Part shown: positions 23,077 through 29,801 of the stretch, piece by piece
How positions within the stretch are numbered: the stretch's first letter is position 1
Layout: each line of letters begins with the position of its first letter
Source of the DNA: Caulobacteraceae bacterium
GTDB taxonomy: Bacteria > Pseudomonadota > Alphaproteobacteria > Caulobacterales > Caulobacteraceae
Direction of reading: 5' to 3'
DNA length: 43,381 nt
Assembly (NCBI GenBank): GCA_019748055.1
Contig: JAIEQC010000044.1
Location: 1-43,381 of the forward strand
The notes under the pieces: generated by a model
Told to the model about the DNA's origin: nothing
Database searches by the model: none
Seen by the model: the letters and a program-made list of their open reading frames with translations, nothing else
Position numbers and translations under genes: made by a program

Positions 23077-24051
23077 TCAGCCTTGTTGAAAGGGTTGGAT
23101 CAGCATGCCCCAAAAGAACTCAGCACCACCTTCGAGAGACAATTTTGGATCGCGCTCTGCGCCCACTAAGCCCATCCCCATAGGACGAAGGTAGAGGGCT
23201 TGATCGTCCGACTTGACCGAGAGCGACTCGTTGAGCGAGTTGCTGTCTGACGAATGGCCCTGTATGTAGTTGATGCCGCCGCCAAACGCGCCGCCACCCA
23301 TGTAGATGGTGCAGCGCGCGGCGTCCTTTCCATGCTTGTAGATGGTCGCGAAGAAGCGGTTCGCGTCAACGCGCCGAAATGCGCCTTCCACACCGGGATT
23401 TCGTTGTCCGAGCTCGTCTAGAGAGTTCTCGAAGAACCGAGCGATGAAGTCGAACGCTTCGGCCTGAAACTGATCCTTGTCCTTCTGAGCGAACGACTTC
23501 GCCAGCCGGAGATTGCTGGAACGCGGGGAGGCGACGTCGACGACGGACAAGGCTAATGCGGGGGTCTGCGTTGGCGTCGTGAAGGCTTCGGCGGGCTCAT
23601 TGCCGTCCTTTCCGGAGAGCCCGACGACTGCGACGCGCACAGCCTTCGCCACTTGCAAAAAGGCCTCGTCGACGTCTGGCCATTGGGTGATCGGCTTACC
23701 GTCACGGGGCGTCGCACTCAGTTTCCCGAACGGCGCGAGGTGCCAATCGCAGGCGCGGAGGATCACGGGAATGACGACGGCTTCGCCCGCCTCATGCCGC
23801 TCCATCGCCCGCTTCATCTCGATCTCGTAGCAATAGTCAGATGCGATGAAGTCGGGGCTGACGAGGAGCAGGATGATCTCATCGCTGTTGATGTGCGCGT
23901 CGATCGCCAAGTCGATGTTTTCGCCCGCACCGATCCGACGATCGTGCCACGTCTCGATCACCCCCTGCCGCTTCAGCATGGCGAGCTGCTTTTCGAGCTG
24001 ATCCCTCAACCCTTCATCGGCGTGCGAGTATGAGAAGAATACGCTTGGCAC
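23077..24051 (-). CDS. TIR-domain protein (putative NAD-cleaving or signalling effector)
   Basis: I favour the GTG start at 24051 because AGGGAG lies 6 nt upstream and the TIR domain then begins immediately (MPSVFFSYSHADEGLRDQL, 324 residues). An ATG at 24084 is also possible. Residues 1-140 are the TIR domain: FFSYSHADE, WHDRRIGAGENID, LLLVSPDFIASDYCYEIE and VVIPVILRACDWH. A glutamate after Cys74 (Glu76 or Glu78) occupies the usual NADase catalytic position. The C-terminal half (about 190-324) is a distinct domain with DQFQAEAFDFIARFFENSL, CTIYMGGGAFGGGINYIQG and LYLRPMGMGL, which I recall accompanying TIR domains in other bacteria. It is the first gene of a three-gene operon with palindrome copy F upstream. 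Immunity function is likely but unproven. Confidence 0.88.
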   Translation of the reverse strand: MPSVFFSYSHADEGLRDQLEKQLAMLKRQGVIETWHDRRIGAGENIDLAIDAHINSDEIILLLVSPDFIASDYCYEIEMKRAMERHEAGEAVVIPVILRACDWHLAPFGKLSATPRDGKPITQWPDVDEAFLQVAKAVRVAVVGLSGKDGNEPAEAFTTPTQTPALALSVVDVASPRSSNLRLAKSFAQKDKDQFQAEAFDFIARFFENSLDELGQRNPGVEGAFRRVDANRFFATIYKHGKDAARCTIYMGGGAFGGGINYIQGHSSDSNSLNESLSVKSDDQALYLRPMGMGLVGAERDPKLSLEGGAEFFWGMLIQPFQQG

Positions 24052-24152
24052 GTCAGCTCCCTTCAGGTGCCCAGATTGAGCCATGTGTGCGACAAGGCAA
24101 GCCCCATGAACCCCTTTTGTTCTGGTTCGCGGATGCACGACGGCAACCCCGA

Positions 24153-24182
24153 CAAAGTGCTTATGAGCGAATGTGCACTATG
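24153..24182. repeat. GTGC-N14-GCAC palindrome, copy F
   Basis: GTGC at 24157-24160 and GCAC at 24175-24178. The right arm overlaps the stop codon (TAG, 24178-24180) of the next leftward gene. The site lies 101 nt before the favoured TIR start codon. Confidence 0.65.
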
Positions 24183-24618
24183 GGGCCGGCGGCAGATTGA
24201 AGAAGCTTTCTAAGCTACGGTCGGGGGCTCGCCACGCACCGTCTTCAAACGTGAAGGCGTGGCCGACGATCGAACAAGACCAGCTTTTGCTGAGCTCCCC
24301 AGTCGTCGCCTTGAACCTATGCCCGCCCGCGGTCCAGCCCGATTTTGCGCCTAAAACCGGCCCAAGAAACTCCTCTGGAGCCGGCGCGCCATGAACATAC
24401 TCGATCTGCAGGTCGAACGACTTCGTGCCCTCCACCACGGTGACGCGCTGACCAACGGACAAAGGGCAGTCGCGCGCAGCGATGTCTTCTCTGAGTTTCT
24501 CGATCTCGGCCTTCGCCGAGATGTAAATCGCCTTCTGGCGTTCGAGACGATCGTCGAGGGACAGCCCGAGTTCCGCCAGCCATCCGACAGCCTGTTCAAG
24601 CGTCTGTCGCCACCGCAC
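24178..24618 (-). CDS. Hypothetical protein with N-terminal coiled coil
   Basis: This 146-residue product starts with GTG, 17 nt after the stop of the predicted outer-membrane gene upstream, so the two are probably co-transcribed. Residues about 5-45 are strongly helical and coiled-coil-like (LDDRLERQKAIYISAKAEIE). Residues about 50-140 are beta-rich: LSVGQRVTVVEGTKSFDLQI, KSGWTAGGHRFKATTGELS and SIVGHAFTFEDGAW. There is no signal peptide and I recognise no family. Its stop codon lies inside palindrome copy F, the tightest case of a palindrome abutting a gene end. The start codon is uncertain, since the ribosome-binding site is weak. Confidence 0.6.
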   Translation of the reverse strand: MRWRQTLEQAVGWLAELGLSLDDRLERQKAIYISAKAEIEKLREDIAARDCPLSVGQRVTVVEGTKSFDLQIEYVHGAPAPEEFLGPVLGAKSGWTAGGHRFKATTGELSKSWSCSIVGHAFTFEDGAWRAPDRSLESFFNLPPAP

Positions 24619-24635
24619 GAGCTACGCTCGCGACG

Positions 24636-25121
24636 TCAGCGAAACACCAGGGCGAGACCGACGTACTCCTCCCCGGCGTTGGCCTTGATGGCCATGCGTT
24701 CCGACACGTCGAACGACGCCGTGCCATAAGCGATTCCATCCTCTTCATCGACACGGTACCCCACCCCGAACTCCACGCCCCGAAAGCGCGCCGTTGCCTC
24801 GAGACGTCCGTAAGCCGAAACCGCCGTCGCGTCACAGAGAACAGTGCGAGCGAACTGGCCGTTGGTGCGGTCACGACAGCGATCGGCGCTGTCGTCGAAG
24901 TAATAGCGGTCATTCTCCCCCTGGTAGATGAACCCGCCAACCGTCGGAGTGAACCGAACAGGTCCGATCGCGAACCGATATCCGACGCCGAGTTCCGCCC
25001 CAGTGACGTCGTAAAGCTGAGCCGCCCCCGCTTCGAACGCCACGCCGCTCTGCGCCTCGACCGAGGTCGCCAACGCGCAGACGAGCAGAGCTGCCGTTGC
25101 CGCGGTCAGATGAAGTTTCAT
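24636..25121 (-). CDS. Predicted exported outer-membrane beta-barrel protein
   Basis: This 161-residue protein has a Sec signal peptide of about 23 residues (ending SVEAQS) and a GGTAGGGG ribosome-binding site before the ATG. The mature part consists of alternating short strands typical of small beta-barrels: TGAELGVGYRFAIGPVRFTP, YGRLEATARFRGVEFGVGYR and a C-terminal EEYVGLALVFR ending in an aromatic-basic pair. Two cysteines (CRDR and VLCDAT) could form a disulphide. I do not recognise the precise family. It is the rightmost gene of the accessory half, 330 bp from the tRNA-Lys fragment. An inverted repeat lies 19-50 nt upstream of its start. Confidence 0.7.
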   Translation of the reverse strand: MKLHLTAATAALLVCALATSVEAQSGVAFEAGAAQLYDVTGAELGVGYRFAIGPVRFTPTVGGFIYQGENDRYYFDDSADRCRDRTNGQFARTVLCDATAVSAYGRLEATARFRGVEFGVGYRVDEEDGIAYGTASFDVSERMAIKANAGEEYVGLALVFR

Positions 25122-25452
25122 AATGCCCCTACCCGATACATTGAGATTGTGGAGCTGGGATAGCTCTCAATCTAAGGGAGTGTCTAGTGCCATCTGCAGG
25201 CTCGCTCAGCGGCAGGTCTGTTGCGAGACCCGGCGTCGCCCATACCGATCAAACAGCTCGGTTCGCGTGTGCCGGAAAGGGTCAAGCCGATTTGCCATGA
25301 CAAGAAGCATGCCGCGTACTGATCGTAGGACAGCATAGATTTCAAGCCGGCTCAGGCGCTTTGCACGCCCTCTGTAAGTGACTGATTTTACTTAGCCGCG
25401 CTCGTGCTCGTTTTGAGATTTTCCCGCTGGCTTTCAACGAAATTCAGCGCGT
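25122..25452. other. 331-bp intergenic region at the right edge of the accessory half
   Basis: No gene is visible here. An inverted repeat (ATTGAGA at 25140-25146, TCTCAAT at 25165-25171), with an inner hairpin GAGCT/AGCTC, lies just upstream of the outer-membrane gene. It could be an operator or a leader hairpin. No integrase, and no copy of the GTGC palindrome, is present between here and the tRNA fragment. Confidence 0.45.
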
Positions 25453-25497
25453 CTCTTAATCAGCGGGTCGTAGGTTCGAACCCTACATCACCCACCA
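25453..25497 (+). other. 3' fragment of tRNA-Lys(CTT): attachment-site footprint
   Basis: The 45 nt read as the anticodon loop CTCTTAA (anticodon CTT), the 3' anticodon strand TCAGC, the variable loop, a perfect T-arm (GTAGG TTCGAAC CCTAC) and the 3' acceptor strand ATCACCC-A-CCA. No 5' half (GGGTGAT, D-arm) exists upstream, and the bases before CTCTTAA do not pair with the anticodon strand, so it is not a functional tRNA. Tyrosine-recombinase islands integrate at the 3' half of tRNA genes and leave such copies. This one separates accessory DNA on its left from core genes on its right. Confidence 0.8.
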
Positions 25498-25515
25498 TCG
25501 TCGCCGCTTCCCGCA

Positions 25516-27402
25516 TCAATACAGCGTCCGGAACCTCAGCGTGCCCGGGATGGTCTTCAGCGCCTCCAGCGCCTTCGGGTCATAGTCGCGGTCGACGTCG
25601 ACGATGACGTAGCCGGTGCGCTCGTCGGTCTTCAGGTGCTGACCCAGCACATTCAGGCCCGCCTCAGCCAAGGCACGATTCAGCGCGGCCAGCACGCCCG
25701 GTTGGTTGCGATGGATGTGCAACAGCCGGTGCGCCTCCGCCACGTCCGACAGCTGCACATTGGGCAGGTTGACGCTGAACGTCGTGTCGCCCCGGTTCAG
25801 ATAGCCCAGCAACCGATCGGCCGCGAACTCCCCGATCGCCTCCTGCGCCTCCTCGGTCGAGCCCCCGACGTGCGGCGTCAGGATCACGTTGGGCAGGCCC
25901 ATCAGCGGGCTGTCGAAGGGATCGTCGTTGGTACGGGGCTCGTCCGGAAACACGTCCAGCGCCGCCCCGCCGATCCGCCCCGACCCGATCGCCTGGGCGA
26001 GGGCGCCGACGTCCACCACATGGCCTCGCGACAGGTTCAACAGCAAGGCGCCGGGCTTCATCGCCGCCAGCTCCCGCGCGCCGATCAGGTTGGTGTTCGA
26101 CGCGCGGCCGTCGACGTGCAGGCTGACCACGTCGGCCTCGGCCAGCACGGCCTCCAGCGACGGCAGACGGCGCGCATTGCCCAGCGCCAGCCGCTCGGTC
26201 AGGTCATGAAAGACCACGCGCATCCCCATGGCCTCGGCCAGCACCGACAGCTGGCTGCCGATCGCGCCGTAGCCGATCAGGCCAAGCGTCTTGCCGCGCA
26301 CCTCGCGCGCGCCCGCGGCCGACTTGATCCATTGGCCGCGGTGCATAGCGGCCGACTTGTCGGCGACGCCGCGCATCAACGACACGATCAGGCCGATCGC
26401 CAGCTCGACCACCGAACGGGTGTTGGAATGCGGCGCGTTGAACACGGCCACCCCCCGCTCGGCCGCCGCCTCCAGATCGATCTGATTGGTACCGATGCAG
26501 AAGGCCGCCACGGCCATCAGCCGATCGGCGGCGTCCAGCACGCGGGCCGTCACTTCCGTCTTCGACCGCACGCCCAGCACATGCACGCCCTTCAGCCGCG
26601 TGATCAGTTCGTCCTCGTCCAGCGCGCCCTTCACGGTTTCGACCGTATAGCCGGCGGCCTCGAACCGCTGGACGGCGGCGGGATGAACGTTCTCCAGGAG
26701 CAGGATCCGCATGCGGCTGCGCGGATAGGACCAGCGCCCGGCCAACCCCTCCGCGTGCAGCACCTCGTCCAGCGTGGCGGCTTCCAGATCGGCGGCGGCC
26801 ACGACGCGGTCGCGGCGTACGATCTCGGTGAAGGCGACGAAGCGGTCCGCCGCGCCGGCCTGCTTCACCTCCGCGTCCGTCCAGCCGTCGCCGATCATCA
26901 CAACGGGTCCGGTCAGGTTCAGGGCGCGGATCGCTGCGGCCTTGCCGTGCGGCGCCAGAAGAGGACTGGGCGCCACGCCCGTCACGCGGCCGGCGTCGTC
27001 ATGGGTCAGGTCGTTGGCCAACACGCGGTCGGCAGGCACGCCCAGCAGGTCCGCGACCGGCGCGATCACCTCGCGAAAGCCGCCGGAGACGATGACCAGC
27101 CGGTCGGCATGCCGCCGCAAGGTCTCCAGATTGCGCGCCACCGACGGCGTCAGGCGCGACGTCGCGCGCCCGGCGGCCACCTGCACATGCTCCCGCGTGA
27201 TCGGCAGCAGAGCCAGACGTGTCTCCAGAGCCTCGGCGAAGCCGATCTCCCCCGCCATCGCCCGATCGGTCAGCTCCGCCACCTGTGCTCGCCGCTCTGC
27301 CGCGTCCGGCGCGTCGGCCAGCGACAGCTCCGCCAGCAGCTCCAGCGTCTCGAAATCCACCAAGGTGGAATCGAAGTCGAAGATCAGCGTCGGCGCGGGC
27401 AT
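25516..27402 (-). CDS. serA: Fused phosphoserine phosphatase / D-3-phosphoglycerate dehydrogenase (SerB-SerA)
   Basis: One uninterrupted 628-residue frame holds both enzymes. Residues 1-225 are a HAD-type phosphoserine phosphatase: nucleophile motif FDFDSTL (Asp9, Asp11), VSGGFREV near 105-112, and GDGWTDAEV near 171-179. From Met231 (MRILLLENVHPAAVQRFEAA) a 3-phosphoglycerate dehydrogenase follows, with the NAD-binding LGLIGYGAIGSQ, catalytic Arg in NLSRGHVVD, Glu in PDEPRTNDD, His in LTPHVGGSTEE, and a C-terminal ACT domain. Together these would catalyse the first and last steps of serine synthesis. No good ribosome-binding site precedes Met231, which favours a true fusion. The gene ends 19 bp after the tRNA-Lys fragment and is the first core gene. 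Confidence 0.88.
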   Translation of the reverse strand: MPAPTLIFDFDSTLVDFETLELLAELSLADAPDAAERRAQVAELTDRAMAGEIGFAEALETRLALLPITREHVQVAAGRATSRLTPSVARNLETLRRHADRLVIVSGGFREVIAPVADLLGVPADRVLANDLTHDDAGRVTGVAPSPLLAPHGKAAAIRALNLTGPVVMIGDGWTDAEVKQAGAADRFVAFTEIVRRDRVVAAADLEAATLDEVLHAEGLAGRWSYPRSRMRILLLENVHPAAVQRFEAAGYTVETVKGALDEDELITRLKGVHVLGVRSKTEVTARVLDAADRLMAVAAFCIGTNQIDLEAAAERGVAVFNAPHSNTRSVVELAIGLIVSLMRGVADKSAAMHRGQWIKSAAGAREVRGKTLGLIGYGAIGSQLSVLAEAMGMRVVFHDLTERLALGNARRLPSLEAVLAEADVVSLHVDGRASNTNLIGARELAAMKPGALLLNLSRGHVVDVGALAQAIGSGRIGGAALDVFPDEPRTNDDPFDSPLMGLPNVILTPHVGGSTEEAQEAIGEFAADRLLGYLNRGDTTFSVNLPNVQLSDVAEAHRLLHIHRNQPGVLAALNRALAEAGLNVLGQHLKTDERTGYVIVDVDRDYDPKALEALKTIPGTLRFRTLY

Positions 27403-27440
27403 GGCCCGAGCCTGACCGACCTTCGCAGCCGCAGCAAGGG

Positions 27441-28742
27441 TCAGTGGCGGTCCTGCCAGTGCTTCAGCGCGGCGGCGCCGATCGCGGCGGCGATGGTCGC
27501 CACGGCCGCGGCGGCGGCGCCCTCCTGGGCGTGGTCGCGGGCATAGGCGGCGGCGCGGCGACGCGAGTCCCGGCCGGCCAGACGATCGGCCAAGCCGCTG
27601 ACGCGGTCCCATCCATCTTCGGCATGACCCCGCACGTCGCGCAGGCGCTCTCCGGCCCGCAGGCGCGACCAGAGCCGGGCGGGGTTCACGCTCCCGCGGA
27701 TGCGCTCGTACCGCGTCGGCCCGCTGCGCTGGTTCAGCAGCAGGGTCGCCAGACCCACGCCCGCCAGAACCGCGACCACGCCGGCCGCCACGCCCGGATG
27801 CTTTCGGATCTCCGCCAGGGCGCTGAAGTTCCTGACCATGGGATAGTGCACCTCTTCCTCCAGACCGTCGTCGGCGGGGTCCCAGAGGCCGTCCTCATAG
27901 GGGCGGTATTCGCCGCGCTTGTCCCGCATCAGCATGGGAGCGAACCGGGCGAACAGAGGTTCCGCGATCCCCGGCATGGCGGCGTAGAACGAGGCGATGA
28001 TGCGCCCTCCCCCGCCCACGGTGATCTCGCGGATCGGATGGGTGGCGCACCACAGGATGGTGTCGGCGACCACGGGCGTCGCATAGACCGGCTGGGGGTT
28101 GTGCACGGCATGGCCGGTGATGTTGCGCGCATGCCTGTTGTAGGGCGTGTCCACGGCCGCCGGCTTGACCAGGCTGACGGCCACCGGCGCGTCCTCGCGC
28201 ATCAGCTCCATCCGCAGCGCATTGGTGAACCCCTTCACCGCGTGCTTCGACGCCGAATAGACGCCCTGGATCGGGATCGGCGCGTCGGCCAGCGTCGAGC
28301 CGACGTTGACGATCGTACCGCCCTCCGGCCGCTCCCGCAGATGCTCCGCCGCGATCAGCGAGCCGTTGACCACGCCCCAGTAGTTCGTCTCGAACAGCCG
28401 CCGCTGGTCCTCCAGCGTGACCTCGCGGATCGGGCCGAAGATCGAGATGCCGGCGTTGTTCACCCAGGTGTCGAACCCGCCGAACAGCCGCCGCGCCTTC
28501 TCCGCCGCCTCGTGCAGGGCGTCGAAGTCCGCCACGTCCGCGACGGCATAGGCGGCGCGCGCGCCCTTGGCCTGCAGCTCCTCGGTCAGGCGCGCCAGAT
28601 CCTTTTCCCCGCGCGCAATCAGGAAGACGCACGCCCCGGCCGCCGCCGCCCGGCGCGCCGTCGCCAGGCCGATGCCGGACGTGGCCCCGGTGATGACGAT
28701 CGACTGGCGATCCAGCGGCTTCAGGACGCGCTTTCTGGACAT
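27441..28742 (-). CDS. Short-chain dehydrogenase/reductase with C-terminal membrane anchor
   Basis: I place the start at the ATG giving MSRKRVLKPLDRQSIVITG (433 residues). The classical SDR features are all visible: the cofactor loop TGATSGIG (about 19-26), NNAG in DTWVNNAGIS, and the catalytic Tyr-Lys in YSASK. The SDR domain ends around residue 270. A tail of about 160 residues follows, with a hydrophobic segment (GVAAGVVAVLAGVGLATLLL), a basic region RLWSRLRAGERLRD and a second Ala-rich hydrophobic stretch near the end. The protein is therefore probably anchored at the membrane. The substrate cannot be told. It lies 38 bp upstream of the serB-serA gene on the same strand and is divergent from hslO. 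Confidence 0.85.
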   Translation of the reverse strand: MSRKRVLKPLDRQSIVITGATSGIGLATARRAAAAGACVFLIARGEKDLARLTEELQAKGARAAYAVADVADFDALHEAAEKARRLFGGFDTWVNNAGISIFGPIREVTLEDQRRLFETNYWGVVNGSLIAAEHLRERPEGGTIVNVGSTLADAPIPIQGVYSASKHAVKGFTNALRMELMREDAPVAVSLVKPAAVDTPYNRHARNITGHAVHNPQPVYATPVVADTILWCATHPIREITVGGGGRIIASFYAAMPGIAEPLFARFAPMLMRDKRGEYRPYEDGLWDPADDGLEEEVHYPMVRNFSALAEIRKHPGVAAGVVAVLAGVGLATLLLNQRSGPTRYERIRGSVNPARLWSRLRAGERLRDVRGHAEDGWDRVSGLADRLAGRDSRRRAAAYARDHAQEGAAAAAVATIAAAIGAAALKHWQDRH

Positions 28743-28892
28743 GCGGTCTCGGCTTCCTGACAAGGGGGGACGACACGGCAACGAGCCGCCGTTGCAGGCG
28801 GTTCCTGCACCTTGGCCGTAGCAGACGGCCTTACAATGCGCCAAGCCTGCGCCTATCTGGCGCCTTTCGCGTTTCCCGTCCCGGAGCCCGCC

Positions 28893-29801
28893 TTGACCGA
28901 CGCCGCCCCCTTCACCGACGACCTGGCCGCCGCCTTCCAGATCGAAGGCTGGCCGGTGCGCGGGCGGATCGTACGTCTGGGCGCCGCCATCCACGAGGTG
29001 CTGTCGGCCCACGACTATCCGGAGCCGGTCGCGGCGCTGCTGGGCGAGGCCTGCGTGCTGGCCGCCCTGGTCGGGTCCAGCCTGAAGTTCGACGGCCGCC
29101 TGCTGGTGCAGGCCCAGGGCGACGGCCCGGTGCGCTACGTCGTGGCCGACTACGGCACTGACGGCACGCTGCGGGGCTTCTGCCGGTTCGATCCGGAGGA
29201 GGTGACCGCCACCTCGCAGGGCTTCTCGCGTCCCGGGGCCCAGGCCCTGCTGGGCAAGGGCGTGATGATCATGACGCTGGACCGCGGGCCCGACTTTGAG
29301 CGCACCCAGGGCATCACGCCGATCGAGGGCGAGAGCCTCAGCCTGTGCGCCGAGCATTTCTTCGAACAGTCAGAACAGGTCCCGACCAAGGTGCGCCTTG
29401 CGGTGGGTTCGGTAGACGCCGGCGAGGGCGCCCGCTGGCGCGCGGGCGGCGCCCTGATCCAGGTCATCGCCGCGGACCAGTCGCGCGGCGACACCACCGA
29501 GGTGTGGGACCGCAGTCGGGCCCTCTTCGCCACCTTGGCCGACGACGAGCTGCTGGACCCTACGGTCACGCCCGAGACCCTGCTCTATCGCCTGTTCCAC
29601 GAGGACGGCGTGCGGCTTGAGGGCGCCCGCGCCATTCGCGCCCAGTGCCGCTGCTCGCCCGATCGCATCGAGGCCATGTTGGCCAGCTTCACCCCCGCCG
29701 AACGCGCCGACATGGTCGAGCCCGACGGCAAGATCCACGTGAAGTGCGAATACTGCGGCCGGAACTACGAGCTGGCGCCGGAGGCGTCCCCGGCTCAGTA
29801 G
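28893..29801 (+). CDS. hslO: Hsp33 redox-regulated molecular chaperone
   Basis: Hsp33 is a cytosolic holdase switched on by oxidation. I favour the TTG start at 28893 because GGAG lies 6 nt upstream and the product (302 residues) then begins TDAAPFTDDLAAAFQIEG, the usual length and start. In-frame starts upstream are less likely. The chaperone core spans about residues 1-230. The C-terminal redox switch has the four zinc-binding cysteines in CxC (Cys252, Cys254) and CxxC (CEYC, Cys285, Cys288) arrangement. The last 7 bp overlap the convergent ggt gene, and no terminator is visible in the overlap. Confidence 0.93.
   Translation: MTDAAPFTDDLAAAFQIEGWPVRGRIVRLGAAIHEVLSAHDYPEPVAALLGEACVLAALVGSSLKFDGRLLVQAQGDGPVRYVVADYGTDGTLRGFCRFDPEEVTATSQGFSRPGAQALLGKGVMIMTLDRGPDFERTQGITPIEGESLSLCAEHFFEQSEQVPTKVRLAVGSVDAGEGARWRAGGALIQVIAADQSRGDTTEVWDRSRALFATLADDELLDPTVTPETLLYRLFHEDGVRLEGARAIRAQCRCSPDRIEAMLASFTPAERADMVEPDGKIHVKCEYCGRNYELAPEASPAQ

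Noticed and set aside
827..24182. Integron attC sites
   Set aside because: The palindromes lack paired RYYYAAC/GTTRRRY cores, and no IntI-type integrase is visible. A few GTTRRRY matches nearby are not arranged as attC.
827..24182. Rho-independent terminators
   Set aside because: The stems are imperfect, loops are 13-14 nt and no T-tract follows on either strand.
25453..25497. A complete tRNA-Lys gene
   Set aside because: The D-arm and 5' acceptor strand are missing and the bases before the anticodon loop do not pair, so only a 3' fragment is present.
25122..25497. A tRNA split by a group I intron at the anticodon
   Set aside because: No 5' tRNA half exists upstream in the gap and I see no group I core elements; an integration footprint explains it better.
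25636..27546. Antisense open frame opposite serB-serA
   Set aside because: Gln/Arg/His-rich low-complexity translation; the minus strand has all SerA and SerB motifs.
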